Positions 36,801 to 48,081 of a stretch of 64,000 bases of DNA are shown here, piece by piece (positions within the stretch are counted from its first letter, which is position 1; every line of letters begins with the position of its first letter). Source of the stretch: Spinellus fusiger (taxonomy: Eukaryota; Mucoromycota; Mucoromycetes; Mucorales; Phycomycetaceae); NCBI GenBank assembly GCA_025094145.1, contig JALLLS010000026.1, positions 1 through 64,000 on the forward strand, in the 5' to 3' direction. The position numbers and the translations under genes were made by a program. The notes below the pieces were generated by a model. The model was given only the letters and a program-made list of their open reading frames with translations, was not told the DNA's origin and did not search any database.

Positions 36801-39604
36801 TATAAGTATCCAAGATAACACTGCACAGTTTACGGAAGTCGATGCTGGTATTGGTGTTGGGATCCCAATACTTGGAGTTAATCAGTGCATAGTATCGATC
36901 AGCAAAGTCCTCAAATGTCCATCGAGAAGGATAACCAGCACAACTGATACGAATGGTTTCTAATACACCACATGCACGCAGTTGAGACAATACCATGTTG
37001 GGCTCAAACACCCATGCCACTTTGGCTTCATTGGGTTTAAGACAACGAATATAGTGTACGTTGGTTTCTCCAATGGTATCCATAAGGTTAATGAGTGAAA
37101 GCTACCAATAAAACATGAGCAGTGGTAGTAGAAGTCTAACTTACCTTGAAGATGGATCCCAGAGTTGGTTTCTTGGGAGCATTCATCTTCTTGGGTTCAT
37201 TCTATAGCTAGAGTAAGTCATATTGATTTTTTTTTCTTTAAAAAAAAGAAAAAGAAAAAAGAAACTGGTAAGAAGAATAGACCTACAGGAGCAGGGGTCA
37301 CTGCATTGGCTGCTGTGGCGGATTGAAGCATATCCACCAAGAATTCAGACTTGGCATTGTGCAAAAGAGCAAGGATTTCATCAGGGACAGTGTCCTTGTT
37401 TTTATCAATAAATCCTTCAGCCTCGTACTGTACAGCATGTGCATAATGTACTACAGTGAATGCACTGTTGGAGAAACGAGGTTTCTGGAAGTATCCCTTG
37501 TAGGCTGGTGTAGAGAAGTTGGCGAACAACTTATCACAGAAGCCCTGATCTGTACCCGAGGGAAGGCGGGATTCCTATCCATATAATGTTAATCTCTTCT
37601 TCTTCAAAACACATGTATTACCTCGTCTAACAGAGAAAGAATGCCCATCTTGGCTTCAATCATCTCAATACACTTTTGATTGTCACTAAAGTCAATGAAC
37701 TTCCACTCGATCTTCTCTCGAACATATTCCTATTCCTATGTCAGTCTTGGCTCTCATAATAAAGACGTTACCTCTTGGTCCAGTTTAAAGACGTGTTGGT
37801 TGAACTGCAGGATTAGTACATCTACAGGACAGACACACTTACTTGTTGCTGTAGTTTCTCATTGGCATAGTTAATGCAGAACTGCTCAAATGAGTTCTTT
37901 TTAAAGTGTTCAAATCCATAAATATCCAAGACACCAATAAAGGCTGACACTGTGTCTGGAACTGAGCACGACAGACTTGAGTTGACCACCACGACAAGCC
38001 AGTCAAACAGACTAGCATAGATGTATTTGGCCACAGAGTCCTTTACTACTGTAGCTTGCATAATACTCAGGTTCTTCACAATCTTGTCTGAACGTGTAAT
38101 GATCTGTCGACGGATCAACCATTTCTTGAATTCACTAGGACTAATCCCAAGGAGCTTTGTAGCAATGGCCAGTGCAGCATCATCATCTGAGAGTGCAGCA
38201 TCTCCTCTACCACCAATCTCAATATTGCCAATGTGAAGCAGTGCAGCTAAAAGACGGAATATTTGCCATTGTGTTTGTAGAGAAATCCCCACCATAGAAA
38301 GAGAGCGTTTGGTAAGCTCAAATTCCTCCACATCATCCACATTGGGAATGGTACCGGTGCCACTTTGGTTAAGATAATGGAACTTTGACCAGTCCTTGAG
38401 ATCAAATTCCTTGCGTTCTGTCAAGGGAACACCTGCACAGAGCTATCTAAAGGTAAGGATCTCTGTAATGGATGTGTGTTCTATGTCTTCTACCTGATAA
38501 AAGATGTGGTAATTTCTCTCTACTTCAGGCTGGAAGATCAAGCGAGAACGCTCAAGCAGATAAGTTCTGATCTTTGCACCCACAATATTGGAGTCTTTAT
38601 CGAATTGGATCTGTTTTTTTTATGTTTTGTTTTGTCAGTCTTGTCTTCCCTTTTTTTTATATATTTTTTAATGAACCTACCTCGATGTATTTACCGAACC
38701 GAGAACTGTTATCGTTTCTGGTGGTCTTGGCATTACCAAAGGCCTCCATAATAGGATTGGTGGCTATTGTATTGTAAGGATCAGAACACTAGGACGTTTG
38801 TGCATATTTTATTTTATCGACTGCTTACCCAGAATCTGTTCTTCTACTTCTGTCATTCCAGCTGCATTGTCTTTGCTTGTTTTTCCAACAGCCTCCTTAT
38901 CATCGGCAGTAGCAAAGTATCTCATGATGTACTTGGCACTCACTGTTTTACCAGCACCACTCTCACCAGACACAACAATGGTCTGGTTCTTCTTTTCTCG
39001 GATCATACAGCGATAGGCATCTTCTGCAATAGCAAACAAGTGAGGCTCCAACTCACCCCTTCTTCTTCCTGAATACTGCTGGATAATGTCGGGATCATAG
39101 AGTTGTACGCGTGCAAAGGGATTGGCAGCAATCAGCACAATACCCGAGTAAGTGTAGATGTTTCTTTGCGAATAGCGGGTGTGGATTGTATGCAGTACTA
39201 ATACATAAGTCACTTCTTCCTTATGGTATGGATAGTTTACCAGAAGGTTCGTTGAGGTAGCTCAAATTGGTCAAGTCGTCTGTATTCTCCATCTTTGGGG
39301 GATTTCTCAAAGGAGGAAGTGTTGTGCCGTTGGTCTTGCTGAGGAGTGCCAGTGTACTTTCAAAGACATGCACCTGTCGTTTGCCTCTGTTATTAGGATG
39401 GCTTCCTGGTAAGACATGTCTTTAATATACCTTTCCCTCTTCTGTGTCGCTTTCAAAGGTAATCTTCACTTTGGTAGCGTCGACTTCTTTTGTAACCATG
39501 GAGGCAGACACCCATCCATTTCGTTCATCTTCAAACCAGGCTCTTGTTCCCTTGACAAAGACATCAACCGCCTGTTGTACGTGGGAAGACAGCTCAGACG
39601 CCAT
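33825..39604 (-). CDS. Class V myosin heavy chain (Myo2-type)
   Basis: Eighteen exons (minus): 39604-39431, 39373-39241, 39197-38829, 38763-38681, 38610-38494, 38442-37843, 37804-37772, 37729-37622, 37574-37287, 37201-37145, 37101-36742, 36634-36358, 36283-36196, 36154-35275, 35228-34995, 34926-34398, 34341-34118, 34067-33825; 1598 aa (yeast Myo2 1574). The motor domain has P-loop GESGAGKT near residues 180-187, LDIYGFE in the switch II region, and [13 protein letters not shown] repeats follow ([20 protein letters not shown]), then a coiled coil and a C-terminal dilute/cargo domain. It carries vesicles and organelles along actin to growth sites. One exon is only 33 nt and the intron after its upstream neighbour only 38 nt. 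Confidence 0.96.
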
Positions 39605-39913
39605 GATAGAGGGTTTTCTGCCTTGTATTCCTGTTGCAAAAAGGCAGTAAAATAAGAAGAAAATGAATCATTTGCCCAGCAAGACACTGATTCACACTCC
39701 GGCAGTGGCTCAGAAAGCGGTGCGTTTGAGTGACGGACCCTTTTTTGGCTTGAGCTTTGAGTTTGAGGCCTTTATTTCTTATCAAAAATGGGGGAGGGTG
39801 GCTACACACTTGCTCCTTATTAACACAGAGCGGACATAGAAATACAAGTCATAGTGTCCTATTCTCACCTGTCATGGATAGGCAATTTGGGTGTTTATTT
39901 TGCTTGGTCTCTC

Positions 39914-39944
<31 letters not shown>

Positions 39945-40030
39945 AGGGAACAGACTCAAGGTTACGTCACATTTCATTCCCGCTTTGATGGTAAAAAGGA
40001 AAGTTAGAATACAAACAAGACCCTTTAGTA
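39605..40030. promoter_or_regulatory. Divergent promoter region, myosin V and neurochondrin-like
   Basis: There are 426 bp between opposed start codons, with a T-rich tract at 39919-39945. No defined TATA box. Confidence 0.45.
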
Positions 40031-41676
40031 ATGACAGCCACTACAGAGAGCACCTATAATGACGTGGACCAATTACTCGCCCTTCTCGACCCTTCTCAGC
40101 CAGACGAGTCTAAATTTGTAGCTATTCTTGTTCTACCTCGTCTGTTGAAAAAGGACGAAGCCTCTGTTGAACATGTGTTTAATGGCATGAACTTCAAGTT
40201 TATCGAACGACTGTTAAGAACCTGTAAGCCAAGTCATAAATACCCGGTCACAGTCTGCCTTATACTCTTCTTTTTTCTTATTCCTATTCCTATTCCTATT
40301 CTTTCTTCCGACTCACCTTATCTGTTGGTTAGCTGCTAGTGAAGATGCTCAAGTACCAGAAGATGTTCTAAGAGAGATAGCTGTGAACATTCTCGCTTGT
40401 TTTGCTCATTATGAGACACTTGCCACGCGTCCTCCCATGGTAGACAAAATACCCGCCCTTTCTATTGCCCTTACACCAAAGTAAGTCCATCCAACAGAAG
40501 AAGAAGAAAGAGAAAGAGAGCATGACTGAACCTCTTTTAGTGATCCTTCTCCTGTCACCAAGGAAGTGCTTCATATTCTACTGTGTGTGGCTATTGAGAA
40601 ACAAGGCCTAGTAAGAATGCTGGACTCTGATGTGCTTCGTAACGTACTCGAGGTGTTTGTAGACACCACCCAAGGTAGGCTATCTTTATTTATTCTCGCT
40701 GGAACTCATGTGCAGAGGAGGAACGCAGGCTGTGTGTACAGTTGATAAAGAGTGTCTATGGCCATGCTTGTCATTTACTCCACAAGGAGCATATTCCTAG
40801 TCTTGCTTCTGCCTTTGCCTACTCTCTCTCGACTCTTGTGACTGCTCTCTCAAAGGTGCTTGATCTGGATCAAGCTGCTCTTAAGTTTGCTGCTCTTGAT
40901 ATTCTGGCCACTGTGCTTCCTGACATTCCAATGCCTGTAGTAGAGAAGTTCAAAAAGATGCATTCAGAACACGAATGGCTTGCTCCTATTAAGAATGGAC
41001 TAAGACAGGTGGTGACCAACAAAGTGGGTAAGTGAAGAAAAAGAAGAGGAATCGAGTCAATGTGGCTGGTGGTGACGGGTGAATAGGGGATTTCTTGAGA
41101 GACAAGGCAACACTGGTGATTGCCTGTTTATTACGGTACTTTGGACCTCAATGGCTGTTTGGTTCATTACAACAGACAAAAGATGTACAGAGAAGAAAGG
41201 AAAAGGGAAAGATAGACCCATTGGAGTATGCACAGGCCAATTTTCCTGCTCTGTTCATTCACCTGGTATCTGTGGAAGCCCGTGTGATGGCAGACAAGAT
41301 CAATGATGACCGACACTCCAAACACAACCACAATGCTATTAGTGGGAAGGAAGCAAATGACAAGGCAGCCAAGGAGCATGCACGCCAAATGAGAATGCTT
41401 CCTCCCTTGTTTGAAATTCTTGAGTCTGCCATTGAATACCTGGCTACCAGTTTCACTGAGGAAGAGGAGGAGGAGAAAGAGAGTACTATGGATCCAGACA
41501 TGCTGCTTCATCTACGCACAAGTCTTTCAGAGACAATGGATGTGGTTATGGAACTCCTTCAGTTTCTACAATCCACACGTTCTGTGGAGGAATTACAGGA
41601 GGATCTGATAGTACAGACAAGCATACGATTGGTAGCGCTGTGGCTGGCAGAAGAGGGCTATGAAGTACCTGAATAG
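40031..41676 (+). CDS. Neurochondrin-family protein
   Basis: Exons 40031-40223, 40333-40480, 40541-40674, 40716-41027, 41087-41676; 458 aa. It is helical and armadillo-like, with the family's N-terminal block (LLALLDPSQPDESKFVAILVLPRLLK), the central KFAALDILATVLPD, and the C-terminal block with LLRYFGPQWLF and HLVSVEARVMAD. Animal neurochondrins are about 730 aa; this shorter version resembles uncharacterised fungal members. The biochemical role in fungi is unknown. It shares its 5' region with myosin V, and RBX1 follows 271 bp downstream on the same strand. Confidence 0.82.
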
Positions 41677-41947
41677 GCATGAAGAAATATAAGCAAATAA
41701 AAAGAAATAAAAAGAAATAAAAAAATAAACAAGTATATATAAACAAGTAAATAAATAAATATAAATAGGCATAACAGCAATGACTGTAAAATAGACTCCA
41801 TCATAGAGGATGTGTTCCCTCTCTAGGACAATGTGCCTCCGCACACTGATAAGAGGGTGACGACACGGTAGATGACATCAGCAGTTGGAAGTACGCGTAT
41901 CGGAATGTAAGAGAGAGAGAAAGAGAAAACGTCGACTGTGCTATATA

Positions 41948-42582
41948 ATGTCGACCCCTATGGACATCGATGAGACATCTACTTTGGCACATGAAGAGCC
42001 AAATGTTCAACAAGACGCAGAATCACAAGAAAAAAAGAAAGGAAAAGCCAAGGAAGGGTCTGAAAAAAAGCGTTTTGAAGTCAAAAAGGTACACGGACGT
42101 CCACTATGCTCTTTTATTCATTATTGTAGTGGAATGCTGTTGCTTTGTGGGCATGGGGTAAGAACAGCCACTGCAGTTGGGTGTAGTGTGCAGTACTAAC
42201 AGTCCACCCCATAGACATTGTAGTGGATAACTGTGCTATCTGCAGAAACCACATTATGGACTTGTGTAGGTTGTATGACTCCTCTACTGTGTGTATTGAT
42301 ATAGACGATGATTTAGGCATTGAATGTCAGGCTAACCAGGCGTCTGCTACTTCTGAGGAGTGTACAGTGGCATGGGGAACCTGTAATGTGAGTAAACAAT
42401 CCCAATGGAAGGATCCCTAAGACAAGTGTAGCATGCATTTCATTTCCACTGTATCTCTCGCTGGCTAAAGAGCCGTCAAGTGTGTCCCTTGGATAACCGT
42501 GAATGGGAGTGGCAGAAGTAAGATAGTTCTATGGCATAGTATGAATCTCATGGACTTGTGGATAATTAGGTACGGCCGATAA
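41948..42582 (+). CDS. RBX1: RBX1/ROC1/Hrt1 RING-H2 subunit of cullin-RING ligases
   Basis: Exons 41948-42088, 42130-42157, 42215-42265, 42317-42387, 42432-42517, 42570-42582; 129 aa. After a lysine-rich leader come KRFEVKK and [20 protein letters not shown], then the RING-H2 zinc ligands through CIECQANQ, CNHAFHFHC and VCPLDN, and the terminal EWEWQKYGR. This is nearly identical to human RBX1 over the core. It recruits E2 enzymes to SCF and other cullin ligases. Five introns cut a 390-nt CDS, the last leaving a 13-nt coding exon. Confidence 0.97.
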
Positions 42583-43168
42583 GCGTATTTCTCCGTGTGT
42601 AGACTCTGGACAGGACAGGACCCTTACTGCATCATAAGATGAGTGGCTTCATTCACTCCAAAGATCCCCCTTTCTCGGTGCTATGTCAATGAACGGGAAT
42701 CTTTGTTCTCTTTCAACATTATAAATACATTCAATTTTCGTTTTCTTTTCTTTGAAGCAGTGAAGGTGTAGGTGGAGACATGGCTTTAAACTCAGACATA
42801 ATGCATAGTAACATGACAAAAAGACACTGGACCATGATTTACACAATGGAGTGAGATATATATAAAAAAGTATGTGTGATAGAAATGTTAAAGAGGGAGT
42901 GGCTGTAGTTTATAATCCCTTGAATGAGAGAACAGACCGTCCTTGAAGAAAATGGCAGGAGATTGGAGTTGTATTTGTGGTTCTATCCATAGGGTGCCCC
43001 TTAAGCACACGACATATTAAGACAGTGTGACTGTAAACAAACAACCCCACACATATACACATACACATACACACATACTTAATTTCTGTACTGTCTTCAA
43101 CACTAAAGAATTCATTCAAGGAAGTGCGAGTGAGACTCTTTCTTCCATTCTTCTTCTTCTTTTAGGGC
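42583..43168. other. Intergenic, RBX1 3' side
   Basis: AT-rich with an (AC)n stretch at 43048-43077. A short frame at 42952 (MAGDWSCICGSIH) looks faintly like a zinc-finger start but has no supported continuation. A splice acceptor-like TTCTTTTAG lies at about 43157-43165, next to the following hypothetical gene. Confidence 0.5.
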
Positions 43169-43195
43169 ATGTTTCCCTTTGCTATAATACAACCC

Positions 43196-43555
43196 ATGGC
43201 ACAGAGCCAATACAAACATAGCATGTCCTTCAAGCAGCAACTGAGTATTCTTGCACACCAGGAAGATATTCTCCGAGAAAACAAAGAACATCTCCATCAA
43301 ACAGGCTCATTTACTACAAGCACACAGGCTCAGTTGACACCCCTCCAACACCAAGTGCCTACAATAGACACTCATGAGGAAAGTACTCCTGCACTGTCAG
43401 ATAGACCGGATGAGTTAACTTTGAACTTCCCACTGGATGACGGCCCACCTACACCAGAAGCTGCTGTGCGCCCACACCAGCAACAAGCACACCGAGAAAG
43501 ACGGCTTCATTACAGAAGAGATGACCAATTCCAAAATGAGTATCCTTATCCCTAG
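43196..43555 (+). CDS. Hypothetical small protein, Gln/Pro-rich
   Basis: This open frame of 119 codons has the best initiation context at 43196 (CCCATGG); an in-frame ATG at 43169 would add nine residues. It is hydrophilic, with a predicted helix (SFKQQLSILAHQEDILREN) then Pro/Gln/His-rich sequence (PLDDGPPTPEAAVRPHQQQ) and the end NEYPYP. A preceding acceptor-like site suggests an upstream, possibly untranslated, exon. No family recognised. It could be a real short gene or the last exon of a longer one. Confidence 0.4.
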   Translation: MAQSQYKHSMSFKQQLSILAHQEDILRENKEHLHQTGSFTTSTQAQLTPLQHQVPTIDTHEESTPALSDRPDELTLNFPLDDGPPTPEAAVRPHQQQAHRERRLHYRRDDQFQNEYPYP

Positions 43556-43654
43556 TGAGTGGGAAGAAGAGAGAGAGAAGAATTTGCTTTATTGACGGAA
43601 CAAACATAGAATCATCAGATAAGGCCTTGGAGACACCAACAGAATCTTGTTGGG

Positions 43655-43667
43655 GTTGCCTAGCAAC
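43655..43667. promoter_or_regulatory. Perfect RFX X-box
   Basis: GTTGCCTAGCAAC fits GTNRCC-N(0-3)-RGYAAC exactly, with a one-base spacer. RFX factors bind such sites; in fungi the known member is Crt1/RFX1 (DNA-damage response). The target gene is unclear. Confidence 0.5.
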
Positions 43668-43750
43668 AGACATCTTTTTCTATCTTTGTACACATCTCAA
43701 AAGAACACTGATTGGATAGACAAGTATAAATGAATTCATTTAACTTTAAT

Positions 43751-43764
43751 GTCTCCATAGCAAC
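43751..43764. promoter_or_regulatory. X-box-like site, degenerate
   Basis: GTCTCCATAGCAAC has a perfect right half (AGCAAC) and a left half with one mismatch to GTNRCC. It lies 83 bp from the perfect X-box. Confidence 0.35.
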
Positions 43765-44591
43765 AAAAGTAAAACAAAACACAAAAAAGCAAGAATACTA
43801 TGTTTTTATACTATGACTCCTACTGTTTTTGTCTCTTTTTTTTCCATGTGTCATTTTATAATTCTTTTACTGCTCCACTTGTCTTGTACGCTGTCTCCTT
43901 TTCTAATAGTGTGTTGTGTATTCATAGTCAGTTATCAAGGAGATATGCCCAGTCCTAACCAGCGCATTGTCAAGTAGCACAGCCTCTCATGGGATAACGA
44001 GTCATTTGTCCTGAGGATGATGTGCGCTGCTAGAGACCATTTTCCAGGCTAAACCAAATAAGTCTAAAATGCAATAGAATAGAGCAGAAGAAACAGAGCC
44101 AAGCCAATGTGTGTAGGGTGGGTGTATTTGTTAATAATAAAAATAATATTTAGAATGGCACTAGAATAGAGAGAATTGGCCTAACAGCTTAACTCTAGTG
44201 TGGCGAAGGACATGGGAGAAATAAGGAGAAAAGACTAGTAAAAGCGTCTCCTTTGGCCTCCTATAAAGAACACCTTGGAGGAGGGAGCTATCTGCTTAAT
44301 GATTAAATTCACCAAGACACTAGTAAAAGACACTCTCTTATTTGTCGAGAGTCTTGTGAGATTCCCTCTTCTATATCTGATAAAGTGATGAGAAGAAGAA
44401 AAAAAAAGAGGACATGGGCTTATTCTATGGACAGGTATCTTTATTCGGCCCCTACTTCCAAAAACATCGGTGGTTTATCATAGACACTTCTTCCTATTTT
44501 CCTATTTTCCTATTTCTCTTCTTTCTTCTTTCTTCTTTCTTCTTTCTTCTTTCTTCTTCTGCTACTGCTGTTACTTGTCTTGTAGTATTCA

Positions 44592-47500
44592 ATGAAAACA
44601 CATCTGGCCAAAGCTATTCTTCTCATTACAGCAGGTCATATTCCATGGACTTATGGTTGTGGGATGTAAGAATACAAATATACAAATATATTGGCCAACA
44701 ACAGAGAATAATGGTGTCTATATTAGGTCTGTTCACAATGAAATTACCTACAGATCACTTCTTCAGTTTAAACCACGTACATTGGTAGAAGAGGCCTATA
44801 AAACTATACTCCAATCCTCCACTGCTTATTCACAGGCGGGATCTTTTTTCCCTGATTGGTAAACAGCCTCCCATCTCAGGTCAATGTTCTATTGTTCTTA
44901 TCTACTGATACTAGGGGATATAACTGCCAGAACTACGGGAGACAGTCTGAAGATGGTAGGTGAAGGGAAGTGTAAGGACACACTATAAGCCCAATTCAAC
45001 TTGATCCAATTCAACTTGATTCAATTCAATTCAATTCGACTCAGTTCAATGTTATTATGTTATGTTATGACTCAGCGCACTGGCCACCGTTTATCAAAAC
45101 AGCCATAGACTATGTTCGAGAGACCTATCCAACCTCTGAGAAGGAGAATGAACAGGTCAAAGTAAGAATACTTCAATTGAACACCTCTTTCCACAAGCAA
45201 GATGTCTTAATGCATGGTCTATAGGGCCTTATTGCCTTTATATTTGCCATCATGTCACACGATGTGTCTGATGTGAAATGGCACAGCTTAAGTGGACTGT
45301 CAGATTACTTTATGCATGCCATGGCCAATATGAACTTCAATGGTGATATGAAAAAGGCCCATGAAGCAGCAGATGCGGGTGCAGAGTTTACATTAAGACA
45401 TTCTGGGGCATTGTCTTATCAGAACGATACATGGAAAGTCCCCATTCGTGATCTTGTTGCTATTTACCGACACATTTATGAGGCCTCCAATGAAACCTCT
45501 CTTGTGCCTACAGAAGATCATTTGCAGTATTGTATGACGGCAGGATTTGCGGCTGCACAACTGGATGCTAAGCTTGGACATCATATGTTTGGGTATTATG
45601 GAGCCAAAAGTCCTTTTCTGATTGAGCAATTGGACAATTACCACAAAGGAGGTAGATACAGTTGTTGTTGTTGTTGTTGTTGTTGATAGTGGAGAATGAG
45701 TTCACTTATGGATTGGATGTGGTGATTAGGCATACAAGACATGGCAGCAAGTGTTACAGAATGCTATACGGATATGATACATGCATTTGAATATGGGAGT
45801 CACTCTAATCACAGTGGATTGTGTTCTCTTTATTTTGATTCTACCTACACATCTACCAAGGCACCAAGGTGTTATTATCCTAGAAGGAAAAAAGATAAAG
45901 ATGTATCAGCCAGTGGTATAGGATGTACACCCCTCACTAGTTATGATCCAATCAAAGGCATATTGACACTCTCTATTAAGAATCCTAAAGACTGTATGGC
46001 ACTAACTCAACAGAAAGACTCATCCTTCTCCTCCTTAAACACCATGCCTATTATCAAAACATCCACAGCATCAAGTCCTCGGCTTTTATATCAGAACAGT
46101 GATGTTTGGAGTACACCTATTTTACAAACACACACGGAGAACAGTGATAGTACCTTACGACATTGCAGTCTATTGGGTCGACCCAGAGTAAAAGATCTCC
46201 AATCCAAGAGTACCTGGTCAACAACACTCTCTCTTCCATTTTCATCAGTAGCCATTGGACATGCTACTTCAGTGGGTGATTTTAATGGGGATGGTGAATT
46301 GGATTTGGCCATCTCAGCACCTTATTATAATGGCATTTACCATGATTCCTCCCCACCCTTGCTCGACAGCACAAAACAGCCCCTGATGCTGGGTGCAGTG
46401 TTTGTCCTTAATGATACTCAAACACGTCTTCAATCCATGTCCAGAGATCCTTCTGAGGGTGTAAATGACATTCGTACTCATTCACAGACCGTACTTTATG
46501 GAAATAGTACACAGGGACGGTTTGGATGGTCCATGGCCACAATAGATTTCAACAAAGATGGCATTGATGATTTGGCAGTAGCTTCTCCCTTTTCAGAAGA
46601 CTTGACAGGTCATATCGATATTTTCTTTGGGAGAGCGGAAGAGGGATTGATTCTTTCCTCCACACCTGATGTACGCATTAAAGTACAGACAATGCCAAAC
46701 ACCACAATCGAAGGATTTGGACTCACTCTGACCGGGATGGATGTAGACAAAGACGGTTATCTCGATCTCGTCGTAGGATGTCCATTCTGTTCTGTAGAAG
46801 GCAATCCACAGGTAAATAAGAGAAAGAAAAGAAAACATACACACACACACAAGGATCCACGTGTTTATTCTGTTGCTCTGCTATTCTGTTGTTTTAGGCG
46901 GGGGCTGTTTATGTCTACCTTGGCCATTCTTTGACAGATCCAACTTTTATGGGGTCCAACCTATCCCCAGATTGGACTTTAACAAGTCCAGAGACTATGG
47001 CTTATGGGCATTTTGGTAGTAGCATTGATAGGATAGACTCAGTTTCTTCACAAAGATATGCCGTATTGTTGGTAGGTGCACCTGGTTATAAACACAAGAA
47101 CCTTCAACAGGCGGGTCGTATCTATGGTTTCAAACTGCAAGGTGCATTACTTCCAGAGTTAAAATATTATACAACAGGAACAAAAGAGTTTCAGCAATAT
47201 GGCAGGTAAATAGAACTTCCACCTGACAAGGAAACAAAAAGAAAAAGGGATAATTTACTCTATTTTTTTTGTTAGTACTGTTTTGACAGGTAAAACAGAG
47301 ATAACCAAAGGATTCTTGGCCATTACAAGTCCTTCTGAAGCAAGTACTCTTTATCATCTTTTTTATATATTAGAATGAACATATGTATTGGCTAACAATA
47401 TAATATCTATTAGGAGACCAGTATTGCCTTTAGAAAGTACTGGCAGAGTGGTGTTGTCCGTCTTTATGATGCACGTCAATGGATGGAGGCTGCAGAAGGC

Positions 47501-48081
47501 ACAGACCATGTATTAGAGTTGAAAATGGAGCATGGACTGGTTGGAAAGTTGGAAGGGCGTGAAACATCAGGCCATTTGGGTGCTTCTCTTATTTTCCAGG
47601 AGCAAGAAGGTCAACCAAGTCTTTGGATTGGAGAACCCATGTCAGAACAAGGTAAGAGATTTTATTAGCTACTAGGCCCAGTGTAATGTATGAGGAAGTA
47701 ATGGGTCCATTCCTCATTCTTCTTTATTACTTTTATTCCTCATATGACTCTTGTTGTAGAAAAAGGAAGAGTACACCACTGGCTAATCAAGAAGAATACA
47801 CTGACATGTCTAAGCAATCCACCTGCTCTTGTATGTACAGAGAAGCATAGACATAACAGTGCGTTCATTTCTAATGTTTACAATGCTACTATTGAGTAGG
47901 AAAGATTTGGATCTCATATTGGCTCAACAGGGTCAGATATAGTTAGTATCACCTCTGAACATTACAATCATCAAGTGAGGTAAAGAACTGTATTGAATCT
48001 ATTACCCCTCCTTCTATTAACACATCTATAAATATCAGGTTCTCGGGTGCAATCCACTTTACTCAGGGAGAAATACGCTAA
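44592..48081 (+). CDS. GPI-specific phospholipase D-like secreted protein with FG-GAP propeller
   Basis: Exons 44592-44665, 44727-44858, 44915-44955, 45076-45161, 45225-45651, 45730-46811, 46898-47205, 47276-47339, 47414-47651, 47760-47830, 47900-47979, 48039-48081; 881 aa (human GPLD1 840). A signal peptide (MKTHLAKAILLITAG) precedes a zinc-dependent phospholipase C/D domain with AHWPPF, SHDVSDVKWHSL (candidate zinc His/Asp) and KSPFLIEQ. FG-GAP repeats follow: GDFNGDGELDLAIS, IDFNKDGIDDLAVAS, MDVDKDGYLDLVVG. It should act outside the cell or in the secretory lumen on GPI anchors or phospholipids. The intron at 47340-47413 appears to use a GC donor (GAA|GCAAGT). Confidence 0.9.

Larger units (their letters stand above)
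43556..44591. other. Intergenic with X-box-like sites, upstream of GPI-PLD-like gene
   Basis: About 1 kb with no convincing CDS. It has two RFX X-box-like sites (43655-43667, 43751-43764) around a TATAAATG at 43727, and a TTC/TTTC tract at 44509-44560. Confidence 0.5.

Noticed and set aside
42952..43020. Mini-frame MAGDWSCICGSIH as a RanBP2-type zinc finger
   Set aside because: Only the first half of the motif is present and no donor site joins it in phase to a continuation.
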